From Phlyctochytrium arcticum (lineage: Eukaryota; Chytridiomycota; Chytridiomycetes; Chytridiales; Chytridiaceae), in contig JAHLKI010000009.1 in the NCBI GenBank assembly GCA_025602905.1, positions 124,001 through 188,000 on the forward strand: a stretch of 64,000 nucleotides of DNA. Reading direction: 5' to 3'. Position numbers and translations under genes: made by a program. Below are positions 44,902-56,143 of this stretch, one piece after another; within the stretch, counting starts at the first letter, position 1, and the number at the start of each line of letters is the position of its first letter. Under the pieces are notes generated by a model. That model was not told where the DNA came from and searched no databases. It saw only the letters and a list, made by a program, of their open reading frames with translations.

Positions 44902-47900
44902 ATGGACATCAATCGCTGGGCGGATCACATTTTGTCTCTCCATACCCATGCCCAAGGCCTTCTGACTGCACTATATTGTGCGAAACATTCGCTACAACCC
45001 GACAATGCTGGTACATCAACGACTTCTTCATCCTCTACCTCGGCCACGAGCGCAGCAACCCCGACTATCGACTTATTATCTAAGGGAGGCACGCCCGAAA
45101 CAACATATTCATGTAATGGCAGTTATCTCACACCTGTATCGCCTTCACGGCCGGCCATGGATCGTGTTCGTTGTATAACAGAACCGGCATTGGCCGATGT
45201 CAATAAAAAGCTGATGAAGAAGTTTCCCGAGCTTGCCGACTTTACAAAGGTAGATGCCCGATCCAACGAAATGCGATGACAAGATATGACTTATACGACC
45301 GGAACTATAGGAGTCCAGGGCCACAGCATTCCGCGACATGCATCTTCAAATTTTAGAGGAGCTGCGGTCATACTATACCTTGCTTATTGCGGCTATGGAT
45401 TTCGTGGAAATCAGCTCAGCGCTCCTTCAGGAATCTGTGAATTTGGTGCAACTTAGTGTAAGGGATTGTATTTTGTACCAAGTGTTACCGCTGACTGATT
45501 ACAACATTCCCAATTTTCAATGCCAGTTTGAAGTCAATCCTGACCTCGCCAATGCTTTTCTCGATCTACTTGTGGATCATGTTTCGGTTGTTTATATGAC
45601 GACTGCGTTAGGCGCAGACAGGAAGTTGATTGCTGCCTTATTCTGTAAAGCATGGCAAATTCATTCAGGGGAGCCGGAGAGAAATTTTCAGAGGTACAGA
45701 TTCTCAAGCTATGGGTGGTGTACGCAATGTCTGACGGGTCTACTTCTTAGGCTGGCCAAATTTCTCAATCATTACGACAAACCTCTACCCGTTATGCAGG
45801 AGAACTTGTCAAATCTCAGCTCGCGAATCTTAGGCCTTGTGCTCGAAATGAAGCCAGACCTCGACTCACGGTTGTGCATGACCGCGGATAATCTCCGCAA
45901 AATGGCGGTTTTGAGTTTGACCCCCGAAATGAGTGGTATCAAAGCACCAGAAGCTGATGAAAAAGTGAGACTCGCTCTGCATCTTGTTCTTTTGTGGTAT
46001 CTGTGAAGCCAGTCAGTCTGATGCCATCAACAGCATTTAAGGGGGTTAACGCAGATGAATCGTCAACACAGCGTAATCACCATCGCTTTCCTGATTGCAC
46101 CTAGTGAAATTTCAAAACAACTCTCTTCTGTGGATATACTGAAACAAGCACTCACGTATGGCTACTCTCTTCCCCTCGTGCGCAATGAGGTACGCTTGAG
46201 ATTCTGGAAAGATCGAGCGGCGCGTATAAAATGCTTACAATTTGTAGATGTTGAACTTGATTACTGAATTCGAACATTCGTCAAAAGCGCACAAGAAGAT
46301 ACCAGTGATGAAAAGTCTAGTCAGCGAGAGCTTAACGGCAGCGGCATTGTCAGCACCTAATTTCCACCGAGATCGCCGCGATTATCTACGACATCAACTG
46401 AAGCAAATGGTATGCCTCTCTGGAGACAATCGCATCCTGTGCACCAAGTTTCCGGTATGTTTAAAATTATGGGTCGCGTGCGATATTTCCTTAATAACGG
46501 GCGCCCATTAGATTATTGCTAGCGCATTAGGCTTTGCCCGGAATGAGATTATGTGGTACTTCCATCACTTGGATGTAGATATCAACGGGCGTAGGAAAGG
46601 GAAGAAGGATACCCGGGTCATTGACGTTGGAGTCGTAGAATTGATTGGGCTAGTGAAAGAGCTTGGAAGAAACTTGCGAAGAAATATGGACGGTTAGCAC
46701 CAGTTTTTGAGCCCCCCAGTCATTATCTCAATGCTTATGTTCATCTTTTCGCAGTCATTCGTGACCACTTCGCAAACCAGATTTCGAGCTTCTACTCTCC
46801 TAATCTACTACAGCTGTTGGATAATGCAATTGGCCCGGATATTGAGCAAGAACCCATGGGTATCCTGCTTAATGAACTGCACCGTCTGTTGACAATGTTC
46901 ACCAATGACGAAATGGGCGAACTTTTGGACGGTAATGGACTGGAAGCCATCAGGATGAACTGGTTGCGATTCCAAGTGACGGCTGCCCTACCATCAGCGG
47001 GCGGTGTACCAAACGCGACGGACATTGCTTGGCTTATGGGGGACCTATGTGAGCGTTCAAGGTAACCGTGCAGCAGTCATTAAGATGGAAAATCACGTAC
47101 TCTTCTCATCTCAGATGCACGTTAGGTGGCTAGACCAGTTCAGTGCATCTCTGGACAGCTTATGTAGTTTGAAAGAGCTTTGTTTCTACCAAAGTGCTCT
47201 GCACGAACATCTAGCGGAATGCTTCGATTCAGCTCAAGAACTGATCCGCCATTCCGGAGCGTTCGGCATACTTGCAGAGGAATTTTTAACAAACATCTCG
47301 CCAGCATGGCCCGCTGAAGTATGTCGCACTCAATCGATGTTGATGACTTGTTTCTGAACGCCAGCCATATAGCAAAAACACCTTACCGTCCATTCGATCC
47401 TCTTTGCAACTGAGATCTACTCTGTTTTGGGTCAATATGCAGCAATAGTTGCGCATGATATCGCGATGCATATGGTGACAAACGAGCATCAAACTCTTAC
47501 ACAAGAAGCTGCTGCTGCTCTCTGGCGCTCTCATGGCACCGACAGGAATAAAAAGAAAAAGAAGCAGCCGACAGAGAAGGCGCTAAAACCAGGATGGGAA
47601 AGCTCGCTGGCGGGAATGGAACCATCGACTAGGAGGTACATGTCAATCTGGCTTACGCAAGACGGTTTTCGAAAAAACTAACTGGGAGAAACAAAACACA
47701 GTTTGGAACGACAAAAGCAACTTGTCCGCAATCTTCTTCTGGCCCTTACTAGTCCCATCACCACTGTTGTATATGATTCAGAATTTCATCCGTTCGAGTT
47801 TTTCCTCGAAAGTTTTGCGGAACGGTTCCACGGGTATGAAACCCTTGATTCAAGCAGTGTTAGACAAATCTGAAGTTCTTGCCTCGAGCAGCAATTTAAG

Positions 47901-50041
47901 TCAGGGCATATTTCGACCTTCGGAAAATGCTTCACCTACAGGGTTTCTGGGCAGCTCGGGCCCACATGAAGAAGGTCTGTCTTTTGACATTAAGCGTCCC
48001 AGTACGATGCTTTTGGAGATACGGGCCTACATGTCTGCGGTGAGGTTTCTGGAAAATCTCGGTGAGTTTTTTTCTGTAAGATTCTTTCTTTCCGCCGATT
48101 ATTAATTGTGAGCAAAAGTCCCTGTTAGTTGCATGTCTGCTATCAAGGAGGCTCTTCTCTCACAACTGAACCCCGTCAGGTTGACATGTACTTGCGGGCC
48201 TTTAGTTACAAGCACCCTAATTCTTTGTTCATCAGCGCGCGAGAATATGCCGACTCACAACCTGACCAGATGGTATACGCAGTTGGTGCAAAGAAAACAC
48301 GCGAAAAAAATAAACCTCCCATGATTGGAACAAATCAATCTATCCTTGTGCTATACATGGCTTGGTACGCCTGACATTGATGCTTCCTGTGCTCTATTTT
48401 ACATTCCCTAAACCTGCTTTAGGTATTCTGAGTTGATCGGTTCTCGTGCAGTGTCGGGCACCGTACACTTTTCTCCAAACAGGTCCGTCTTTGTGTCCCG
48501 ATCCACAGGCACTTTCCAGGCGGAAACATACACGGACTTGGGAGGTGTGTGCAAACTGTGGAACATACACCTGCTATCTACTGACAATGTGATAGAGCTT
48601 TGCGCATTGTGCCAAATCGTTGGACCTCATGGCATCAGATTTATTGATGAGCAACTAACTCGGATGATAGCAGCTCTGATGCAACAGACAAAGGTCTATA
48701 CGTAATAGTCTTAATCTCCTTCACAGTGAATGGAAAGCTTATAGCGAACATTCTGCAGGAGCAACTTATCCAACATCAAGAATATCTGGAGAAACTACGT
48801 ACTTATTGGGCGGATGAGAGCAGATGCCTGGAGGTGTTGAAAAAATTCCGAAGTAAGTATATTTCAATTCGACAATATATGTCATTTAACAAGTCATCCG
48901 AAGATATGAAGGAACATACTGCCAAACCTATTCAGATGGGATTCATTTTGGAGTTCCGCCTGCTTCTTGCGCAGGCTGTTCGAAAAGTATTTGGAGATGC
49001 TTGCCCTATAATTTACACTTGTGTCGAAACGGCGCAAGGCCATTATCCTTCTAGTCTCGGCGGGCAGCGACCCTACAAGGTACGCAAAAATGCAACGAAA
49101 TTTGGTTCGCGGAAATTGACAAGTTGCATGATTATGTGCAGGTCATTGACCTTATGGCAAATGATATTGGAATAGTCTCGAGGGTGGACATGCGATTGCG
49201 GGCTGCACTAACCCATGTCATGGGTAAGTGTTCACAGTACTCGATTCATCACTTTTGCCAACAATCCCAATCCCCATAGGACAAACATCGGACGCTGGAT
49301 TGTGGCAACTCCTGCCATACCTGTACGCGACCTACCTCTGGCATACTACATTTGACGAGTCTGCGTCGTACAACCCTGCGCTTGGCGGACTGGACAACAA
49401 CGGACATGTCATGGCAACGACATTCGCAAGCGTTCTATCTGGAATGGCTGTAGCAATGGGTTCTGCAGGTGCTGGGGCGACGGGTGTTCTGACGGGGGGC
49501 ACCGTCCGTGGAGGTCCAGGAGGGGGAGTAGGCTTAGTTGTCCATCATGAAAAAGAATTCCTGGTGGTGGCATCCACAATTCTCATGCGACTCAGCGATC
49601 GGAAAGTGACCGAGAAAGATTTGCAGGAGCGGAATTTACTCTCTGCGTTCTGGATCTTGAAGAAGGTAGGGGTGTGGGTGCACCATTAAACGAGTACGCA
49701 GATCTGACTTTTGATAACCGTAGTACCTCACACAAATTCGCAATTGCCCATCATCACAAGTTTACTCAGAACTCGGGGAGTCTTCCCTTCCTAATGCTCT
49801 TCTCCAGTCCGTGGTAGGTGAGATGCACCGCAACAAACGCGCCGACCTTGGTACGGGCTTGAATACTGCAAACATTCCCTTAGCGGCCGCTGTTGCTAGC
49901 GGATCACACGCTCCCGAAAAGGCAAGCACTGGGAGTGGAGCAGCTGGCCCTGCAACTGTCGGAGCCGCCGCCGCTGGTAGCCCACGGAAAGGAGGACTTG
50001 TAGGACCATCTGGAGGTGGTGAGGAAGAAGTGGCTTTTTAG
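44902..50041 (+). CDS. NCKAP1: NAP1/NCKAP1 (HEM) subunit of the SCAR/WAVE complex
   Basis: Nineteen exons: 44902-45249, 45311-45457, 45527-45693, 45751-45964, 46055-46189, 46248-46454, 46512-46692, 46755-47061, 47126-47318, 47373-47635, 47702-47833, 47901-48061, 48119-48364, 48423-48693, 48727-48852, 48904-49079, 49142-49223, 49280-49665, 49724-50041, about 1350 aa. Family-like blocks include SYYTLLIAAMDFVEI, GFARNEIMWYFHH, MNWLRFQVTAAL, PSTMLLEIRAYMSAVRFLEN, LVLYMAWYSEL, IVGPHGIRF and MGFILEFRLLLAQAV. It is all-helical and holds SCAR/WAVE inactive until Rac binds. Two places do not close: a one-base deficit near 48165-48175 (at CCCC), and exon 14 to 15, where only a 33-nt intron is visible and the phase is off by one. 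The C-terminal 60 residues are Gly/Ala-rich and dispensable-looking. Confidence 0.85.
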
Positions 50042-50149
50042 AATTGTATCATTTTCTTCTGTACTTTGCATTGATTCAATCTGATTCGTATCATTTGTTC
50101 AGAAAGTGGTTTGCCATTTATGGAACTGATAGGTCAGAATACATGAGAT

Positions 50150-51075
50150 CTAACGCTTCTTCCGGCTCTCCGCTACTGCAGCCTTTGCATTTGTCGGCTG
50201 GGGAACACCTGGTCCTAGTAGTCTGCCCAAAAGAGCCATGAACTATAGAGCAGGTTAGGTATACAGATCCCAAGTTAACACCATTCGCGCGTACCAAAAG
50301 CGTTCCAACTGCAATAGTCACCATTCCCATTGGCCTAGAAGAAGAGCCAACATAAATTTTACCCTTCAGGCATGACCATGCAGCATATCTTACGTTAACG
50401 ATTGCTTGAGGTTTCCGATTAGCGTAATCATTCTTTGACCGAAAGCTCCAACCATTCCCAATGAACGCATCCTATATCACACCTCATTATAAACATGGTC
50501 GACATCACAATACGGTGAACGTACCCAAAAGAGAAAGGCGAGAACCACTCAGATATTGGTTTGTCCTGACGCCATTTGCCGTCCCTTACATAGACAACCA
50601 GTTGATCGGCATCCTTAATATCTTGTATGTGGCGAACCTCCTTGTTGCGAATGTGATAAATTGATGGTAGCCTTATAAAAGCGTAAGAGCCATTGTGCTG
50701 TTGGTCAGTGCATCTCAGACGAACCGTTGAACCATAAAGCGCGATGATATAGCAGGGTTGATGTCGATATCCAATTTTCCCACCCTTGCTGAAGAGAATT
50801 CAGAACTCAATGTCTTGGCCATTGCCTCATATGCAGGAGCATAGTTGCGGCAGAAGCCGCACCACTGTGCATAACTAAACTAATATGTCAAGCATTGGCG
50901 GCATAGTTTACAAGATCAATTTAGCTTACAATTCTACGACCCACTCCCCAGTCCCTACAAGCTCGTCAAAGTTTGCATCTGTGAGTTCGATCACTGCCGG
51001 CTTGGCCGCTGCCAAGTATGAGAAGCAGCCCAAAAGTTGCAGACCAAGTAAGAGCAAAACAGCAGTCCTCCTCAT
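50150..51075 (-). CDS. TMX-type thioredoxin-related ER membrane protein
   Basis: Six exons (minus): 51075-50930, 50874-50725, 50671-50525, 50471-50394, 50334-50295, 50242-50150; phases agree, 217 aa. A cleavable signal peptide (MRRTAVLLLLGLQLLG) is followed by a thioredoxin fold: TDANFDEL, WVVEFYAQWCGFCRNYAP with the redox pair C54/C57 (CGFC), VGKLDIDINPAISSRF and the cis-Pro loop LPSIYHI. A transmembrane helix built over two exons (MVTIAVGTLLFMALL) is followed by a short cytosolic tail ending SRKKR, a dibasic ER-retrieval-like end. It should catalyse disulfide exchange in the ER lumen, as TMX1 does. The start at 51075 puts the signal peptide at the N-terminus. Convergent with NAP1. Confidence 0.88.
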
Positions 51076-51217
51076 ATTGTTTCTTTGTGTGCCCGTAGTA
51101 AGTCGGTCAACATCAGGGTCAACCAAGAGTTGAACGATTGGCAAGCATCAGGAAAATGGGAAAGTCTCTGACATCAGTTTACCGTTCTAAAGGTCAACTA
51201 GGTTCACAATTCAACCA

Positions 51218-51290
51218 GGGGAATTAGCTCAAATGGTAGAGCGCTCGCTTTGCATGCGAGAGGCACCGGGATCGATCCCCGGATTCTCCA
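51218..51290 (+). tRNA. tRNA-Ala (TGC)
   Basis: Full cloverleaf of 73 nt without intron. Acceptor GGGGAAT pairs with ATTCTCC (one G-T), D arm GCTC...GAGC, anticodon stem CTCGC/GCGAG with loop TTTGCAT (anticodon TGC), T arm CCGGG...CCCGG with loop ATCGATC, discriminator A. CCA is not encoded. A-box (TAGCTCAAATGG) and B-box (GGGATCGATCC) are present. Confidence 0.97.
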
Positions 51291-51304
51291 ATTATTTTAT
51301 CGTA

Positions 51305-51311
51305 TTTTTTT
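51305..51311 (+). terminator. RNA polymerase III T-run terminator
   Basis: Seven consecutive T on the plus strand, 15 bases after the tRNA 3' end; a T-run of this length is a standard Pol III stop. Confidence 0.85.
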
Positions 51312-51466
51312 CCATCCGCTCCGGTTTTGCCCCCGATTCTCTCGCTGGTACTGAGTCTCTCCCCCTATACTTCTCTCCAGTTCTTGTGAAATTGTGAGAT
51401 CACCCACGTCGAAAAAATCGAAAAACGCGTCAGAACGCGTACTATTCTACGCGAACTGGACCCAGT

Positions 51467-52685
51467 ATGCCTGTGGTCTACACGCAACCATATGCTCGCC
51501 GATACTATGCTAGATCATGTTCAGTCGCATGTTTGTTCACTCTGATCGTTTTGGCGGCTGTATTGATTCTACCATTCGTAATTGCGTATTCTTCTGGATG
51601 TATGTATGACTATATGTTCGTTTATCTGCTGGGCATTAGATTGGACACTCACCATACGTTAGCGTTTTGGCTAAAGATAAACTCATTCCGAGAACAGCCA
51701 TTCGTGGCATATCAGCACCAATTTCTCATAGTTGCGGGAGGATCCGACTCGACATTGGCTGACAATCTGCCTATATCATTCGTGTGGGGTTCAAATGCGG
51801 CATACTCAGATGCAGACCAAATCAATGCTCGGATGATGACGGTCCAGGTACGTTAAATCTCATTAAATGTCAATGCTCATAGGTTAACAAAGCTGTAGAC
51901 AACTCAAGTAGATGTGAACCGTGATGGCAAACACGACTACATGACCTTCGACATAACAATCCCGCTGCGCCCTTCAGAACGTATTCAGTATGTGCGACTT
52001 GCACTTTTTTTCGATTATATTCTCTCAGTACGTTGGCTACTTTCGGAAGTATTCACGTAGCACGAGCTGATGAATGCATGTGCTCCAGTCCCGACTGCGG
52101 TTCAAAATGCAGACCATGGCACTGATAGACTCATACGCACCCACCTCATCCGCAGCATCAGTCCATATCGAGACGGATTTGGAACTAGTACAGCGTGGCG
52201 TTCTCTTGACAGAAAGTAGCGCATATGATGTACCTGTGGTCAACTTCACGGAGGCAGCAGCTGTGGGAAATAGTGGGATCAACTGGAGGAAGACGATAGG
52301 AGATTATGCGGCTCGAGATGGTAAGTTTGGCTATGGCTCATGCTACAGATGATGGTCTGAAACTGTTTGCCCAGTTCGCACGGGAGTGACGCATTCAACA
52401 CCTCCACTTTGGACCCCTGGTCGTCCATCACAAGCGCCGTTCCGCCTGACGGGACGACTGACGTTTCCAGAGACTACCATCGCGTACCTACCTGGACCAT
52501 GGGAAGTGTTGAAGCACGGCTGGGTGCAGTATTTGGCTTACTTTCTTTTGGTGGGTATACCGCTCAGCCAGCTGGCTGGCTGGGTCTTTTCGCACCAAGT
52601 AGTAACTACGCGCGTGAGGCATGATGCATATGGGCCGGGACGCCCACCGGCTGGTGTAAGTGGATACAAGTATCATGTATATTGA
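51467..52685 (+). CDS. TMEM231: TMEM231, ciliary transition-zone membrane protein
   Basis: Five exons: 51467-51599, 51663-51847, 51899-52027, 52089-52320, 52375-52685; phases agree, 329 aa. Topology is one transmembrane helix near 18-41, a large extracytoplasmic beta-rich domain, and a second helix near 275-297 (WVQYLAYFLLVGIP). Family landmarks are FWLKINSFREQP after TM1, VDVNRDGKHDYMTFDI, LPGPWEVLKHGWVQYL before TM2 and HQVVTTRV after it. TMEM231 is part of the MKS/B9 complex that gates the base of cilia and flagella. Its presence says the organism builds a flagellum with a gated transition zone. It is tail-to-tail with the F-box/LRR gene. Confidence 0.9.
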
Positions 52686-52796
52686 CCATAGGTCTAAATT
52701 ACCAAAACAAATGTACATAAGTAAGAGAAATGAGAGCACGAGTATGGACAAAACTTGACAAAGTGGCAGTAGCATCAGGACATCTGAGATCTTGTA

Positions 52797-55166
52797 TCAT
52801 TTGGACGGATAAAACGAGAGGTATATATAACCACCCGCATGAATTATGCTAGAGAGCACTATCAATGCAAGAGTCAGCACGCCAAAGACGAGTTTGATGT
52901 GCTCCAAAATGATGTTTTCCCCTCCAATATCGAGTACTTGTAAAACCTTTGATCTTCCCTCCAGCCTTGCCGAGAAAGCCAAAGGTGGCGGTTGTACAGG
53001 AGACGAAAGCTCTGAGAGAAGAACCGATCGCCCAACTAGTTGATTGTGGATGAGTATAAGTACAAGCAAAACAAATGTATTTAACAAACCATTTGAACAA
53101 TCTGTCACGTCCAGCATAACGAGATCGCTGCATCTGCGAATCAATCGAGATACGGTCCCATGGGTGATCCATCGGTTTTCTCTGAGGCACAAACTCTTGA
53201 GATCAGGGAAGTACAATCCCACTATCAATACGTGGATGTTTTCTAATCGAGTTTGACTCAAGTCAAGCGTTAACAGTGGTGGCAGACCGGTTTCAATTTC
53301 CATCAATGTTGCTGCCGTAAAGTCAGGGTGCAGACCAAGAATATGTGCGTCATAAAGAGATAAAGCAAGAGGTGCTGCCGCACACCCCGCGAGAAAAAGG
53401 TGTTGAACTGGACAATTTCGACGTGACTTTAGGAGATACCCGAGCTCGAGGGCCTCCACATCGGAATATGACAGATCAAGAGTCTTGAGTCGCGGGCAAA
53501 GATCAACGATGGAAACCAAGCCTACAACGTGCTTGCAATGTCGTAGTCGAAGCGAATTTAGTCGCTTCCCACATACTACCGCGATTTCAATCAAGATTGC
53601 CGGCAGATCATTGAAATCATTTCCGGATAGATCCAGTTCACTGAGATGCTGATAACGAGAAAGTGACAGGCCAAAGCATGATGATTTATAGTTTGATGTT
53701 TGTATATCGTACACTAGGCGAGGTCGAGAATGGGTAATACGTCTCATTTCAGCTGCATGGCGCCGACGGCGCATTGGAGAAAAAACGTCCAATGCAAGTC
53801 GAAGAACTTCTTTCCATGAATGTGATGAGGATACAGGTGACCGCTGAATGGTAAGGTGCTGCAGGCGGAGGCAATGTTGTGGAAGACGAAGGCTGAGGAT
53901 ACTTGATGATAGAGTCAGCATATTAGCAAGGTGTAAGACTTTTAAGTTCGGCGTGCACTAATGGGCCTCGGGATTAGATTTGCATTCTATTCGATAATCG
54001 GGACACTGATCGACTTACGGTAAGGACTGCCAGTAACAGCTCCTCATCTACAGGACCGTCTTTGTCTGTCCACAACTTCAAATTGCTCACAAACACTCCG
54101 CGTTTGGTGGCGGGTTCTTCACCTTTTAGAAAGGCTGTAATATCATTTCGCCCTTTCAAGGCCAATGAGCGAAAGACATGAGGACTCAGCACTTGACTCC
54201 ATCGTGTGTTCAATAGTCTCAGTTGTTTTACCCTCGGTAGCGGGCGGATGATCTGAGAAAGCACTTCCGGGGGTAGAAGAAGAGCCGGATCGATGGGGCA
54301 TTTGCTTTGCGCTGCGGCCTCCGGTAAGGGAGCACGGCCGAGAAGTCTCAGGCGACGCTTGACTTTGCGTTCAAGAATCTTGAGCCGGAATGACGACCAT
54401 AATCGTACTATAGGGCCCAGTCCTGCAACCCACAGGGCCTTGCCAACTGCTACATCGATGTCATCGAAAGGATCTGTTTAAGCGCTTTAGTGTGGGTCAA
54501 TTACGTTTTTAAAAGCAAGCTTACATGCTGTCTTTAGTGAAAAGACCGTCGCTAACCAACATGGATTGAATTTCCATTCTTGCCAATGCCTCGACATCGT
54601 TACTATCAGTAGGGGTAGACCAAATAACATGATTGTTGTCCCAGAACGCGGTCTACGACCAGCTAGGATGTGTTTGGTGGACGTACGTCGCACCGCCCGC
54701 GACGCTAACGACTTTGTGATTTCCCAGCCTAAGCGATCCCATATAAGTACCACAGAAGAAAGTAGCCTTTGCGTTCTGTTTTGCGTACCAAAATATATTG
54801 CGCAAGTTACATTTGAGAAAGCAACATAATCCAGGAAGCGTTGCAGAAATAAAGGAAAGTACGTTGCGCTATAATAGCTCGTCAGCTTTGACAAGATTAT
54901 GCATACAAAGCAAACACTCACAGCTGTGAGTAAAATAGTAAAATTGCAACCGTAGGTAAAACTAGTGGAAAAGATACATTCGTTATGAGTGGAAATCCGT
55001 GACATCATCAGTGAAATCAACCCTTACAGTTCATGAGGTATTCGATGGAGGTATCGGCGTAGCACCTGCCCGAGACCCAGCTATCGAGATGCGAGAGCCA
55101 TGAAATATTGAGCGTTGCTGCCAAAGTCAAGTGGGAAACGGCGGTTGTGGTGACAGTTGAGGCCAT
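52797..55166 (-). CDS. F-box/LRR protein with hydrophobic N-terminal region
   Basis: Five exons (minus): 55166-55028, 54961-54922, 54868-54525, 54473-54019, 53957-52797; all joins in phase, about 712 aa. Residues 1-190 contain three or four hydrophobic segments (TVAILLFYSQL, TIMLFGLPLLIVTM). A F-box-like stretch follows (LLLPPEVLSQIIRPLPRVKQLRLLN), then leucine-rich repeats (CTPNLKVLHLA, LSELDLSGNDFNDL, LKTLDLSYSDV, LLTLDLSQTRL, LVMLDVTDC), and a C-terminal hydrophobic helix (LVFGVLTLALIVLSSII). A membrane-linked SCF substrate receptor is one reading. Alternatively two genes, a membrane protein and an F-box/LRR protein, are joined by my model near 54500. A further intron in the last exon near 53040 is possible. 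Confidence 0.6.
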
Positions 55167-56016
55167 GAGGCGAAGGCGAACGTTAATAAAATTGAACTTG
55201 AAAGCGGGACCGAGTTGGCGGAGAGGGGTCCACACCCAAGTCTACCAGGCGCATATGGACTGGCAGTAGCCGAGTACAAGAAGGATAGTTGAAGTAATGC
55301 CTTTCTTTGCTGTCAGAATTTCGCTGGTCAATGGACCAGTGTAAAACGACTTTGTTCATCAAGCGCCTGATCAAGCGCCTGCATGTATGATGTATGGCTG
55401 CGCCGTTTCAAGCTCCGACCTATGCGACGGCTGAGATGCCCGTCATGTTTCCCCAAGCTCATCGGTCCTCGCCGACTTTTTTTTTCAAGTTCCCCAAGTT
55501 CACCGCGGATCTGGGGATTCATCATATTTGTCTTGGATGCCGGGGTTCTCGTATTGTCGAGTGGGATTTTGTCATTGGGGTTTTCTGTTTTCAACCTGCT
55601 GGGAGAGCAGACTCTCAGACTGAGAAAGCCAGCGTGTTTGATGTCGCCGGGATGGATGAATCCCAGTTTGTATGATACTTTCCGTTGCTGCTATAAATTA
55701 TTGGGAGAACGTTGATGCAAGTCTGCTCGGATGAAGGCGATACTCCCCTGTGGGTATATTTCAGACATCCTATATTGATTATTGCTGGCGCAATGCCTGG
55801 TGCGTGCAATTGCAAGCGCAACATGAATGAGCTCTCTGAGCGCTGTCATCGCATTGCAAGCCGACGCCGGTACTAAACCCTCCCAAAAGATTTCATGCAA
55901 TATTCCGAAAAAGAGTGTGGGAAAACCCGACATCTTCTCGGTAGAAGTTTCTCATATTTTTGTAATGAGGCCGGCCGAAAACGGGACCATTGGCCGGATC
56001 AAATCAGTTGCGCGGC
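55167..56016. other. intergenic between F-box/LRR and Fanzor
   Basis: About 850 bases. A minus-strand open frame (55328-55594, 88 codons) and a plus-strand one (55394-55675, 93 codons) overlap, and neither has a recognisable domain. An inverted CCAAT (ATTGG) lies at about 55989-55993, about 25 bases before the Fanzor TATA box. I could not find the left end of a Fanzor mobile element here. Confidence 0.35.
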
Positions 56017-56024
56017 TATAAAAA
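56017..56024 (+). promoter_or_regulatory. TATA box of the Fanzor gene
   Basis: TATAAAAA about 120 bases before the ATG, preceded by a GC-rich stretch and an inverted CCAAT. The spacing suggests a transcription start near 56045-56050. Confidence 0.6.
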
Positions 56025-56060
56025 CCTGCTGCTTCCAAGCACCCCTCCCCTTCCTTCAGA

Positions 56061-56128
56061 ACTCCAATCACAAACATCCGACCTTCAATCACAAACATCC
56101 TTCCGACTCCAAGTACAAACATCCTTCA
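56061..56128 (+). repeat. three imperfect tandem repeats in the Fanzor leader
   Basis: Three copies of a 20-24 base unit containing (A)TCACAAACATCC or GTACAAACATCC follow one another directly upstream of the start codon, inside the presumed 5' leader. Confidence 0.7.
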
Positions 56129-56143
56129 TCGTGTTGAGGCCGT

